This document shows positions 1-5,153 of a DNA stretch of 5,794 nucleotides, one piece after another. Positions within the stretch are counted from its first letter, which is position 1. Each line of letters starts with the position of its first letter. The translations under genes were made by a program, and so were the position numbers. The notes under the pieces are model-generated. The model was given only the letters and a program-made list of their open reading frames with translations, was not told the DNA's origin and made no database searches. The stretch is from Defluviitaleaceae bacterium (lineage in GTDB: Bacteria > Bacillota > Clostridia > Lachnospirales > WRAX01): positions 1 to 5,794 of the forward strand of contig WQVB01000086.1 in NCBI GenBank assembly GCA_009781815.1. Direction: 5' to 3'.

Positions 1-609
1 ACAACAGTTATAGACGCTAGAACCCTTGAGGTTGTGTCTTTAAACAACATTAACCCCAACCTTTTCTCTCTAGTGAATATTGACCTTTTAGATAGGGTTG
101 ACCAGTCTCCAAGGGCTTTTATCGCTGGCTTTAACGGCATATCTACAGGCCACCCCTTCTATTTAGACAATGGTGTTTTAGCCTTCCCTTTTGCCTCAGG
201 CACTTTAAGACCTACAGGCAGGGCTTTACACCGCATCACTTTTAATTTAGCTGATTTTCAAAACGAAACTTTAGCTGATAGATATTTCTTCATCCTCCCC
301 GAGCAGGAGTATAGCACGGCTATGGTTAACATATCTCGTGGAGTATCTCTTTTTGGATATGAATATAGGTGGAATGGGCTTTCCTCCACTTTCACAATAT
401 ATCTTGATGATGAGGTTGTAGCATCGGCAACTGTAGGGCAAAATGCCTATTATTATATGGGTGGCGGCTCTCCTCGCATGCTTGAGGTTGCCCCGTCTTT
501 ACGCCGCAACAATGTGTATGTGCCTCTTTCCTTCTTTAGTGAGGTATTAGGCATTGCAGCCACAGTCATTTATGAGGACTCTATAGTCTTAACAAAGCAT
601 TTAAGGTAA
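1..609 (+). CDS. 3' part of a copper-amine-oxidase-like stalk-domain protein (N-terminus outside window)
   Basis: The frame is open from base 1 to a TAA at 607-609, giving 202 visible residues with no stop upstream, so the gene very probably begins before the window. A GTG at 34 is a possible internal start, but it has only a GAGG two bases before it, which is too close for a ribosome binding site. The last ~90 residues look like a copper amine oxidase N-terminal-like (stalk) domain: a strand-rich stretch, then NNVYVPLSFFSEVLGIAAT followed by a short strand ending VLTK, matching the family pattern 'VPLRF.SE.LGA.V'. These domains are usually found in secreted or wall-attached Firmicute proteins and are not themselves enzymes. 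The upstream part (residues ~12-100) I do not recognise. A strong terminator follows 26 bases after the stop, so this ends a transcription unit. Family call is fairly sure; the function of the whole protein is unknown. Confidence 0.7.
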   Translation, partial: TTVIDARTLEVVSLNNINPNLFSLVNIDLLDRVDQSPRAFIAGFNGISTGHPFYLDNGVLAFPFASGTLRPTGRALHRITFNLADFQNETLADRYFFILPEQEYSTAMVNISRGVSLFGYEYRWNGLSSTFTIYLDDEVVASATVGQNAYYYMGGGSPRMLEVAPSLRRNNVYVPLSFFSEVLGIAATVIYEDSIVLTKHLR

Positions 610-634
610 TAGACTTGTAACGAAGACTAATTTC

Positions 635-671
635 AGAGCCTCCCCTCGACATTTTAGGGAGGCTCTTTTTT
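635..671 (+). terminator. Rho-independent terminator after the stalk-domain gene
   Basis: A perfect 10-bp stem, AGAGCCTCCC (635-644) with GGGAGGCTCT (657-666), encloses a 12-base loop and runs into six T (666-671). It ends only three bases before the aroB ribosome binding site (675-680), so it may also act as a leader hairpin or attenuator for aroB. Confidence 0.92.
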
Positions 672-674
672 ATT

Positions 675-680
675 GGAGGG
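675..680 (+). promoter_or_regulatory. aroB ribosome binding site
   Basis: GGAGGG lies eight bases before the ATG at 689 and fixes that start. Its GGAGG core duplicates the GGAGG in the right arm of the preceding terminator (658-662), so CCTCC in the left arm (639-643) could in principle pair with either. Confidence 0.8.
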
Positions 681-688
681 TTGCAGCT

Positions 689-1744
689 ATGATAGTTTCT
701 GATGATTGGGGGCTTTTAAGCTCCTCTTTGGCTCAAGTGTTTGGTTTAAAAGCTGGAAAAAAAGCAATGATAATAACGGATGAGACGGTGGGCAACCTCT
801 ACTTAAATGAGGTTAAAAACCACCTAGAAGCCAACACCCCTTGGCATATATCCACCTTCGCCATGCCAGCTGGAGAAAAAGAGAAAAACATCCACAATCT
901 ACAGCTTATATTGCAAGCTTTTCATGATGAAGGGCTTGATAGGTCTTCTATAATTTTTGCTTTAGGGGGCGGCGTGGTTAGCGATATTGTAGGCTTTGCA
1001 GCCTCTATATATATGCGGGGGCTTTGCTATGTTAACCTGCCCACAACCTTGATGGCTCAGGTTGATGCGGCCATAGGCGGCAAAACGGCAATAGACTTTT
1101 TAGGGGATAAAAACCTCATAGGTACATTTCATCAACCCTCTTTAATTTACGCTAATATCGGCACTTTAGCAACATTGCCTCAAAAAGAATATATTTCAGG
1201 CTTGGCAGAAGTCATAAAATATGGCATAATAAAAGATAAAGAGCTTTTGGATTTTTTAAGAGAGCATAAAGATGGCATCTTAAAGCAAGAAAAACCCGCC
1301 CTACTTCACATAATCAACGCATCGTGCAATATAAAGGTTGATGTGGTTGCAAAAGATGAAAAGGATGCGGGGGAGCGGCAGCTTTTAAACTTCGGCCACA
1401 CATTTGGCCATGCTATCGAGGCTTTGCTTGGCTTTTCTTTACCTCACGGTCATTGTGTCGCTTTGGGCATGGTGTGTGCTTTGGAATATTCCGCCCGCCA
1501 CCTAGGGCTTTCGCCTGTGGAGCATAAGCAAGCCCTATCTGCAATAGACGCCTTTGACCTGCCCCTTAAATTACCTTCTCAATTTTCTTTAACTCCCCAA
1601 GAGGTGTATGATAAGATGTTGAGAGACAAAAAGGTTGCGGATGGACAGATGTCCATCATTTGCACCGAGAAGATTGGTAGTGCTGTAATCCTTAAGAATC
1701 CTAATGAAGAGTGGGTCTTAAAGGCTATTGAAGCCATTCTATAG
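689..1744 (+). CDS. aroB: 3-dehydroquinate synthase
   Basis: AroB converts DAHP to 3-dehydroquinate, the second step of the shikimate pathway to aromatic amino acids; it is a cytosolic enzyme using NAD and a divalent metal. The 351 residues match the normal family length. Visible motifs: the nucleotide-binding GGGVVSD with following GF and MRG (residues 93-111), PTTLMAQVDAAIGGKT (118-133), KNLIGTFHQP (141-150), GLAEVIKYG (171-179), NFGHTFGHAIEA (234-245) and LPHGH (251-255). By family comparison the metal ligands should be E174, H237 and H253, all present. Two positions differ from the usual consensus: Ser98 where GGGV.GD normally has Gly, and His255 where HGE is common; neither removes a known ligand. 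The start at 689 is supported by GGAGGG at 675-680. It stands alone rather than in an aro cluster. No promoter fits between the preceding terminator and its ribosome site, so transcription must come from upstream. A related sugar-phosphate cyclase is possible but less likely. Confidence 0.94.
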   Translation: MIVSDDWGLLSSSLAQVFGLKAGKKAMIITDETVGNLYLNEVKNHLEANTPWHISTFAMPAGEKEKNIHNLQLILQAFHDEGLDRSSIIFALGGGVVSDIVGFAASIYMRGLCYVNLPTTLMAQVDAAIGGKTAIDFLGDKNLIGTFHQPSLIYANIGTLATLPQKEYISGLAEVIKYGIIKDKELLDFLREHKDGILKQEKPALLHIINASCNIKVDVVAKDEKDAGERQLLNFGHTFGHAIEALLGFSLPHGHCVALGMVCALEYSARHLGLSPVEHKQALSAIDAFDLPLKLPSQFSLTPQEVYDKMLRDKKVADGQMSIICTEKIGSAVILKNPNEEWVLKAIEAIL

Positions 1745-1758
1745 GCTGATAAATGAAC

Positions 1759-1876
1759 CCCCACTACCGTCATCCCGTGCTTGACACGGGATCTATGTAT
1801 GATAGTGTGCAACCCCAACTAAGCCTGCCCTTCTCCAAGTAGATCCCGTGTCAAGCACGGGATGACGGTAGTGGGG
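1759..1876. repeat. 118-bp palindromic element, copy 1 (perfect 37-bp inverted arms)
   Basis: Left arm 1759-1795 and right arm 1840-1876 are perfect reverse complements over 37 bases, enclosing a 44-base core (1796-1839). Each arm contains its own mini-hairpin: ATCCCGTG (1772-1779), loop CTTGA, CACGGGAT (1785-1792), and the mirror version on the right. The core recurs in opposite orientation at 4790-4831. There is no open frame of a transposase, so if mobile it is non-autonomous (MITE- or RPE-like; inference). It lies in the aroB-lspA gap and, transcribed, would fold into a very long hairpin, but has no U-tract. Confidence 0.9.
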
Positions 1877-1937
1877 TGGGATGACGACTTGGGGCATAGG
1901 ATGAAAGTAGAGGGTTCGGGATAACGACTTGGGGCAA
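1859..1937 (+). repeat. Degenerate tandem array of four ~20-bp units
   Basis: Four consecutive units start at 1859, 1878, 1898 and 1918. All begin (G/A)GGAT followed by a purine and A, and run to a G-rich end. Units two and four share GGGATGACGACTTGGGGCA and GGGATAACGACTTGGGGCA (one difference in 19). The first unit is the outer end of the palindromic element's right arm (ATGACG end), so the array looks like reiterated or stacked element ends. It overlaps the element at 1859-1876. Confidence 0.7.
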
Positions 1938-1945
1938 ATAGCCCC
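1931..1945 (+). other. Small GC hairpin before lspA
   Basis: GGGGC (1931-1935), loop AAATA, GCCCC (1941-1945) forms a five-pair GC stem 17 bases before the lspA ribosome site. What follows is ACACAAAAAATTTT rather than a direct U-tract, so it is a weak terminator candidate at best. Confidence 0.35.
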
Positions 1946-1974
1946 ACACAAAAAATTTTGCGAGGTTAACTAAA

Positions 1975-2463
1975 ATGACAATCATAAAAAAATATGTATT
2001 ACCCATAGCTTTTGTGCTATTACTCTTAGCCATAGATCAGTTCACAAAACACCTAGCCGTAACCCACCTTTACCCCGTTGGTGAAGTAGTGCTGATAGAC
2101 GGCGTGTTTTCGCTACTTTTCACCACCAATGCAGGCATGGCTTTTGGTCTTCTTCAAGGGGGGCGATGGCTTTTTGTCGTTTTAACCGTGGTTATAATGT
2201 GCGGCTTGGTGTATTATTATATAAAAATGCCAGAAGGCCGCTTTGTCAAAGCTCAAAGGGTGTTGCTTTTGGTGCTGGCGGCGGGTGCCTTGGGCAATTT
2301 TGTTGACCGCTTGATGCAAGGCTATGTGGTGGATTTTTTCTTCTTTAGCTTCATCAACTTCCCCGTTTTTAATGTGGCGGATATTTTCTTGGTTGTATCT
2401 ATACCTATTTTAGGTCTTTTGATGATGCTGCCGCCAGAAAAACCTGTAAAGAAAAATGGATAA
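1975..2463 (+). CDS. lspA: Lipoprotein signal peptidase (signal peptidase II)
   Basis: LspA is an aspartic protease in the cytoplasmic membrane that removes the signal peptide from diacylglyceryl-modified prolipoproteins, just before the lipobox cysteine. The 162 residues match the family's size. Visible motifs: DQFTK (21-25) after the first membrane helix (about 7-20), TNAGMAFG (51-58), GNFVDR (107-112), VVDFF (118-122) and FNVADIF (132-138). The two catalytic aspartates by family comparison are D111 and D136. Four membrane segments can be seen at about 7-23, 64-82, 94-112 and 136-152, with a basic C-terminal tail. GAGG at 1962-1965 lies nine bases before the ATG. The stop overlaps the rluD-like start by eight bases, the classical Firmicute lspA-rluD arrangement, implying a shared message and coupled translation. 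I see no convincing promoter in the repeat-filled upstream gap. Confidence 0.96.
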   Translation: MTIIKKYVLPIAFVLLLLAIDQFTKHLAVTHLYPVGEVVLIDGVFSLLFTTNAGMAFGLLQGGRWLFVVLTVVIMCGLVYYYIKMPEGRFVKAQRVLLLVLAAGALGNFVDRLMQGYVVDFFFFSFINFPVFNVADIFLVVSIPILGLLMMLPPEKPVKKNG

Positions 2464-3367
2464 ATTTATAGTAGAAAACCAAAAAGACATAGGGCAAAGG
2501 CTAGATAAGCTCGCCCAAAGCCTTAGCGGTTTAACTCGCAATCGTGTGGCCAACCTTATATCTAGCGGCGATATATTGGTAAATAACAAGCCCTCCAAAG
2601 CAGGCTATGCCCTTAGAATGGGGGATAAAGTAGCAATCAACCTGCCCCAGGTTAAAGAAGCGGGGGTGCTGCCCCAAAACATCCCTCTAGATATTTTGTT
2701 TGAAGACGACCACATCCTAATCGTCAACAAAGCCAAAGGTATGGTTGTGCACCCCTCTGCAGGCCACGAAGACGGCACCTTGGTCAATGCTCTTTTGTAT
2801 CATTGCAGGGGCTCTCTTTCAGGCATTGGGGGAGTTATGCGACCAGGCATTGTTCATCGTATAGACAAAGACACATCAGGCATATTGGTGGTGGCAAAAA
2901 GCGATGCTGCTCACAATGGCTTAGCCGTGCAGTTTGCCAACCATAGCATAGATAGACAATATGTGGCTATCATACATGGTAGACCTAAAGCAGACAAAGG
3001 CACAATAGACGCCCCAATCAGCCGCCACAAAATCCATCGCAAAAAAATGGCGATGAACCCCGATGGCAAGCGGGCTGTAACCCATTATGAGGTTTTGCAG
3101 ACATTCCCTCGTCATTCTTTAATCCAAGCAACCCTAGAAACTGGACGCACCCATCAAATACGTGTTCACATGGCACATATTGGCCACCCCGTGTTGGGCG
3201 ACCCTATATATAGCAACGCCAAGCAAAACTTTGGCTTAGAGGGGCAAGCTCTCCACGCTTGCTTTTTGGGCTTTGAACACCCCATAGACGGTAAAGATAT
3301 GCTCTTTGGAACGCTCAAGCCTCCATACTTTGAAGAAGTTCTTGCTAAAATAAAAAATACAAAATAA
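2456..3367 (+). CDS. rluD: RluA/RluD-family 23S rRNA pseudouridine synthase with S4 domain
   Basis: This enzyme isomerises specific uridines to pseudouridine in structured RNA; the RluD branch acts on 23S rRNA helix 69, but exact sites cannot be read from sequence. The 303 residues are the usual length. An N-terminal S4 RNA-binding domain covers about 13-62 (QRLDKLAQ through the GD..VN.KPSK core to MGDKV). The catalytic domain has NKAKGMVVHPSAGH (91-104), HRIDKDTSGILVVAKSD (134-150) with the presumed catalytic aspartate D137, RQYVAI (167-172) and ETGRTHQIRVHMAHIGHPV (228-246) followed by GDPIY. The ATG at 2456 lies inside the end of lspA, and only a weak purine stretch precedes it, so translation is probably coupled to lspA. 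The symbol follows common Firmicute usage (also called ylyB); another RluA-type specificity is possible. Confidence 0.92.
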   Translation: MDKFIVENQKDIGQRLDKLAQSLSGLTRNRVANLISSGDILVNNKPSKAGYALRMGDKVAINLPQVKEAGVLPQNIPLDILFEDDHILIVNKAKGMVVHPSAGHEDGTLVNALLYHCRGSLSGIGGVMRPGIVHRIDKDTSGILVVAKSDAAHNGLAVQFANHSIDRQYVAIIHGRPKADKGTIDAPISRHKIHRKKMAMNPDGKRAVTHYEVLQTFPRHSLIQATLETGRTHQIRVHMAHIGHPVLGDPIYSNAKQNFGLEGQALHACFLGFEHPIDGKDMLFGTLKPPYFEEVLAKIKNTK

Positions 3368-3388
3368 AATTAGCCTGCTAAATAGCAC

Positions 3389-3487
3389 CTGTAGGGAAGG
3401 GATTTATCCCTTCCGCTATGATTCGAGTAGGATTGTTATCATGGCTAAGACAAACAGTGAAGGGAGGGATAAATCCCTTCCCTACAG
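3389..3487. repeat. 99-bp palindromic element of a second family, at the 5' side of tsaD
   Basis: Left arm 3389-3411 and right arm 3465-3487 are perfect 23-bp reverse complements (outer end CTGTAGGGAAGGGA). The left arm is itself palindromic (GGAAGGGAT / ATCCCTTCC around TT), so hairpins are nested. The 53-base core encodes nothing recognisable. It starts 21 bases after the rluD-like stop and ends 28 bases before the native tsaD start. Its sequence is unrelated to the CGTCAT elements elsewhere in the window, so it is a separate repeat family. It carries an in-frame ATG (3441) that can falsely lengthen tsaD. Confidence 0.85.
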
Positions 3488-3515
3488 CGACATAATTAGA
3501 GAAAGAGTCGAGAAA

Positions 3516-4520
3516 ATGCAAATAAAAATCTTAGGAATAGAGACATCTTGCGACGAGACAGCGGCAGCTGTGGTTAATTGTGATGGGGTTGTTTTGTCTA
3601 ATGTGATATATTCCCAAATAGACATACATAAGATATATGGAGGGGTCGTGCCTGAAATAGCCGCCCGCAACCATATAGCAAAAATCGACCACGTGGTGGC
3701 CACAGCCCTTTCTGATGCTGGCGTGGCTTTAAGCCACATAGACGCCATAGCCGTAACCTATGGCCCTGGTCTTGTTGGTGCTTTGCTTACGGGGCTCAAC
3801 TTTGCAAAGGCTTTGGCTTATTCGGCAAATTTGCCTCTTATAGCGGTTAATCACCTTGAAGGGCATATAGCCTCAGCCTATCTTGAAAATGTAGATTTTA
3901 GACCCCCTTTCGTAGCTTTAATCGCATCTGGCGGGCATAGCCACCTGGTTCATGTTAAGGATTATGGCAAATATGAGGTGCTAGGCAAAACCGCAGACGA
4001 TGCAGCAGGTGAGGCCTTTGACAAAGTGGCTCGCACGTTGGGTCTGCCCTACCCAGGTGGGGTAGAGATAGACCGCCTAGCAAAACTAGGCAACCCCCAC
4101 GCCATACCCTTCCCCCGCCCTAAGGCAGATGCTGGGCTAGATTTTAGCTTTTCGGGATTAAAATCCGCCGTGCTTAACTACCTTAACGCCGCAAAAATGA
4201 AAGGAGAGGATATTAACCCCGCAGATGTTGCCGCATCTTTTCAAGAAGCTGTGGTAGATATTCTCACCCAAAAGGCAATAAAATCCTGCCAAGCAACCAA
4301 CTCTACAAGGCTTGCCGTGGTAGGCGGCGTGGCTTGCAACAGCCAGCTTAAGGCATCTCTGCAACAAGCTTGCCAAAGGGAGGGTGTGCATCTTCACATA
4401 CCCAAACCCATCTTTTGCACCGACAACGCCGCCATGATAGCAATGGCAGCCCATGTATATCATCGCCAAGGGAAGTTTGCAGCCTTAAGCTTAAACGCTG
4501 TACCTTCATTAGAGTTATAG
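3516..4520 (+). CDS. tsaD: tRNA N6-adenosine threonylcarbamoyltransferase
   Basis: TsaD transfers the threonylcarbamoyl group from threonylcarbamoyl-AMP to A37 of ANN-decoding tRNAs, making t6A, together with TsaB and TsaE in the cytosol. I chose the ATG at 3516 (334 residues) because the family begins directly with MQIKILGIETSCDET; the frame is open further to an ATG at 3441, but those 25 residues come from the palindromic element. GAAAGAG at 3501-3507 is a modest ribosome site. Numbered from 3516, visible motifs are GIETSCDET (7-15), VVPEIAARNH (44-53), YGPGLVGALLTG (82-93), NHLEGH (112-117, metal-binding H113 and H117), IASGGHSHLV (136-145), GEAFDKVARTLGLPYPGG (165-182), DFSFSGLKSAV (209-219), GGVACNS (270-276) and CTDNAAM (301-307, metal ligand D303). 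All key ASKHA-fold residues are present. The frequent partners tsaB and tsaE are not in this window. Its promoter is not evident; read-through from rluD is likely. Confidence 0.95.
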   Translation: MQIKILGIETSCDETAAAVVNCDGVVLSNVIYSQIDIHKIYGGVVPEIAARNHIAKIDHVVATALSDAGVALSHIDAIAVTYGPGLVGALLTGLNFAKALAYSANLPLIAVNHLEGHIASAYLENVDFRPPFVALIASGGHSHLVHVKDYGKYEVLGKTADDAAGEAFDKVARTLGLPYPGGVEIDRLAKLGNPHAIPFPRPKADAGLDFSFSGLKSAVLNYLNAAKMKGEDINPADVAASFQEAVVDILTQKAIKSCQATNSTRLAVVGGVACNSQLKASLQQACQREGVHLHIPKPIFCTDNAAMIAMAAHVYHRQGKFAALSLNAVPSLEL

Positions 4521-4577
4521 GTCGTTGAAATTGCTGGCTTAGCATTAGAAGATGAGGTTGGCAATCATACCTCCGCT

Positions 4578-4730
4578 CGTCATCCCGCATTCACGTCATT
4601 CCGATTTGCACTCGCATCGTCATTGCGGACTTGATCCGCAATCCCCTTCCTTCCTAAAGGGTTCGGTTGTGAGATAACTAATAACCGAAGTAGTGTTATG
4701 AAGGCGGGGGGATTGCGGGTCAAGCCCCTG
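4578..4730. repeat. Stacked repeat ends and degenerate palindromic element
   Basis: Three CGTCAT heads occur in close succession at 4578, 4594 and 4618, each followed by a differing arm start (CCCGCA, TCCGATTTG, TGCGGACTTGA). Only the third has a full mini-hairpin: ATTGCGGA (4622-4629) / TCCGCAAT (4635-4642). A partner arm, GGGGATTGCGGGTCAAGCCCC (within 4708-4728), is a near reverse complement of 4629-4646, bounding a ~100-bp degenerate element. Its middle holds a further small inverted pair TTCGGTT (4662-4668) / AACCGAA (4683-4689). The first two heads look like truncated insertions. No coding capacity. Confidence 0.65.
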
Positions 4731-4752
4731 ATAGACCTGTAGCTAAACCGAC

Positions 4753-4868
4753 CCCCCTAGTCGTCATCCCGTGCTTGACACGGGATCTAATTGGAGAAGG
4801 GAAGTCCTAGTTGGGGTTGCACTATCATACATAGATCTTGAGTCAAGCTCAGGATGACGACTAGGGGG
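4753..4868. repeat. 116-bp palindromic element, copy 2 (core inverted relative to copy 1)
   Basis: The outer 17 bases CCCCCTAGTCGTCATCC (4753-4769) and GGATGACGACTAGGGGG (4852-4868) are perfect reverse complements. The 42-base core (4790-4831) matches the reverse complement of the copy 1 core with about four substitutions and one two-base gap, so the two copies lie in opposite orientation. The inner arms differ: the left mini-hairpin has CCGTG/CACGG stems (as copy 1), while the right has the CTGAG/CTCAG version with one mismatch. No open reading frame. Probably a non-autonomous mobile or palindromic repeat (inference). Confidence 0.88.
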
Positions 4869-4929
4869 ATGAGCAATCATAACGTTAGGAGCATCACCAC
4901 CCTTGTCCATTCCCGTCGAAAAATAAATC

Positions 4930-4958
4930 TTGCATTTTTATTTGTTTTGTTGTATAAT
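4930..4958 (+). promoter_or_regulatory. Sigma-A/sigma-70 type promoter for the membrane-protein gene
   Basis: TTGCAT (4930-4935) and a perfect TATAAT (4953-4958) are separated by 17 bases, the ideal spacing, in an AT-rich stretch. Transcription would start near 4965, leaving a leader of roughly 190 bases before the ATG at 5154. It is the clearest promoter in the window and lies just after the repeat block. Confidence 0.8.
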
Positions 4959-5139
4959 CTTATAGCTATATTAAATTAACCACAAAACAACAACAAAACT
5001 TGCCTCCTTTCCGTGATGCTTTGGCTTAAAATTTTATATGTATTTAGGTACATTATGTTTTTTGCCCTGCAACAAATTTTTGCGTTTTTTGTTATCGTTT
5101 TAAGGCTAATTTAATACAAGAAATAAACATAAAATTTTT
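4959..5139 (+). other. AT-rich 5' leader of the membrane-protein gene
   Basis: This non-coding stretch is very T- and A-rich, with long T runs, and matches no riboswitch class I can recognise. It includes CTCCTT (5004-5009), complementary to the gene's AAGGAG ribosome site (six pairs only), and a short open frame 5016-5114 coding a hydrophobic 32-residue peptide without a ribosome site. With 4521-4929, which holds the repeats, it makes up the 624-base gap after tsaD. Confidence 0.5.
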
Positions 5140-5145
5140 AAGGAG
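5140..5145 (+). promoter_or_regulatory. Ribosome binding site deciding the start at 5154
   Basis: AAGGAG ends eight bases before the ATG at 5154. An in-frame GTG at 5145 overlaps this site's last base and therefore cannot be the real start. Confidence 0.88.
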
Positions 5146-5153
5146 TGTTTAAA

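Noticed and set aside
34..609. GTG at 34 as the real start of the first gene
   Set aside because: The frame stays open to base 1 and there is no properly spaced ribosome site, so the gene most likely starts before the window.
1759..1876. Palindromic element as the aroB terminator
   Set aside because: The stem is very strong but much longer than usual terminators and no T run follows on either side; it may still hinder transcription.
1859..1937. Possible CRISPR array
   Set aside because: The ~20-bp units are directly adjacent with no spacers, the number is small, and the units derive from the palindromic element's end; no cas genes are present.
1851..2033. Minus-strand 60-codon frame before lspA
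   Set aside because: It consists of repeat-element sequence plus antisense of the lspA start; composition is explained by the repeats.
3441..3515. Real N-terminal extension of TsaD
   Set aside because: The TsaD family begins at the MQIKILGIETS segment; the extra codons lie largely in a palindromic repeat arm.
3482..3748. Minus-strand open frames inside tsaD, rluD, aroB and the membrane-protein gene (for example 3482-3748, 4158-4469, 5309-5548)
   Set aside because: They are antisense to clearly functional genes, lack ribosome sites and encode no recognisable domain.
4959..5139. Known riboswitch or T-box in the leader of the membrane-protein gene
   Set aside because: No conserved core of any riboswitch class or T-box sequence is visible, and no terminator/antiterminator pair is present before the ATG.
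5145..5153. GTG at 5145 as start of the membrane-protein gene
   Set aside because: It overlaps the last base of AAGGAG, which is ideally spaced for the ATG at 5154.
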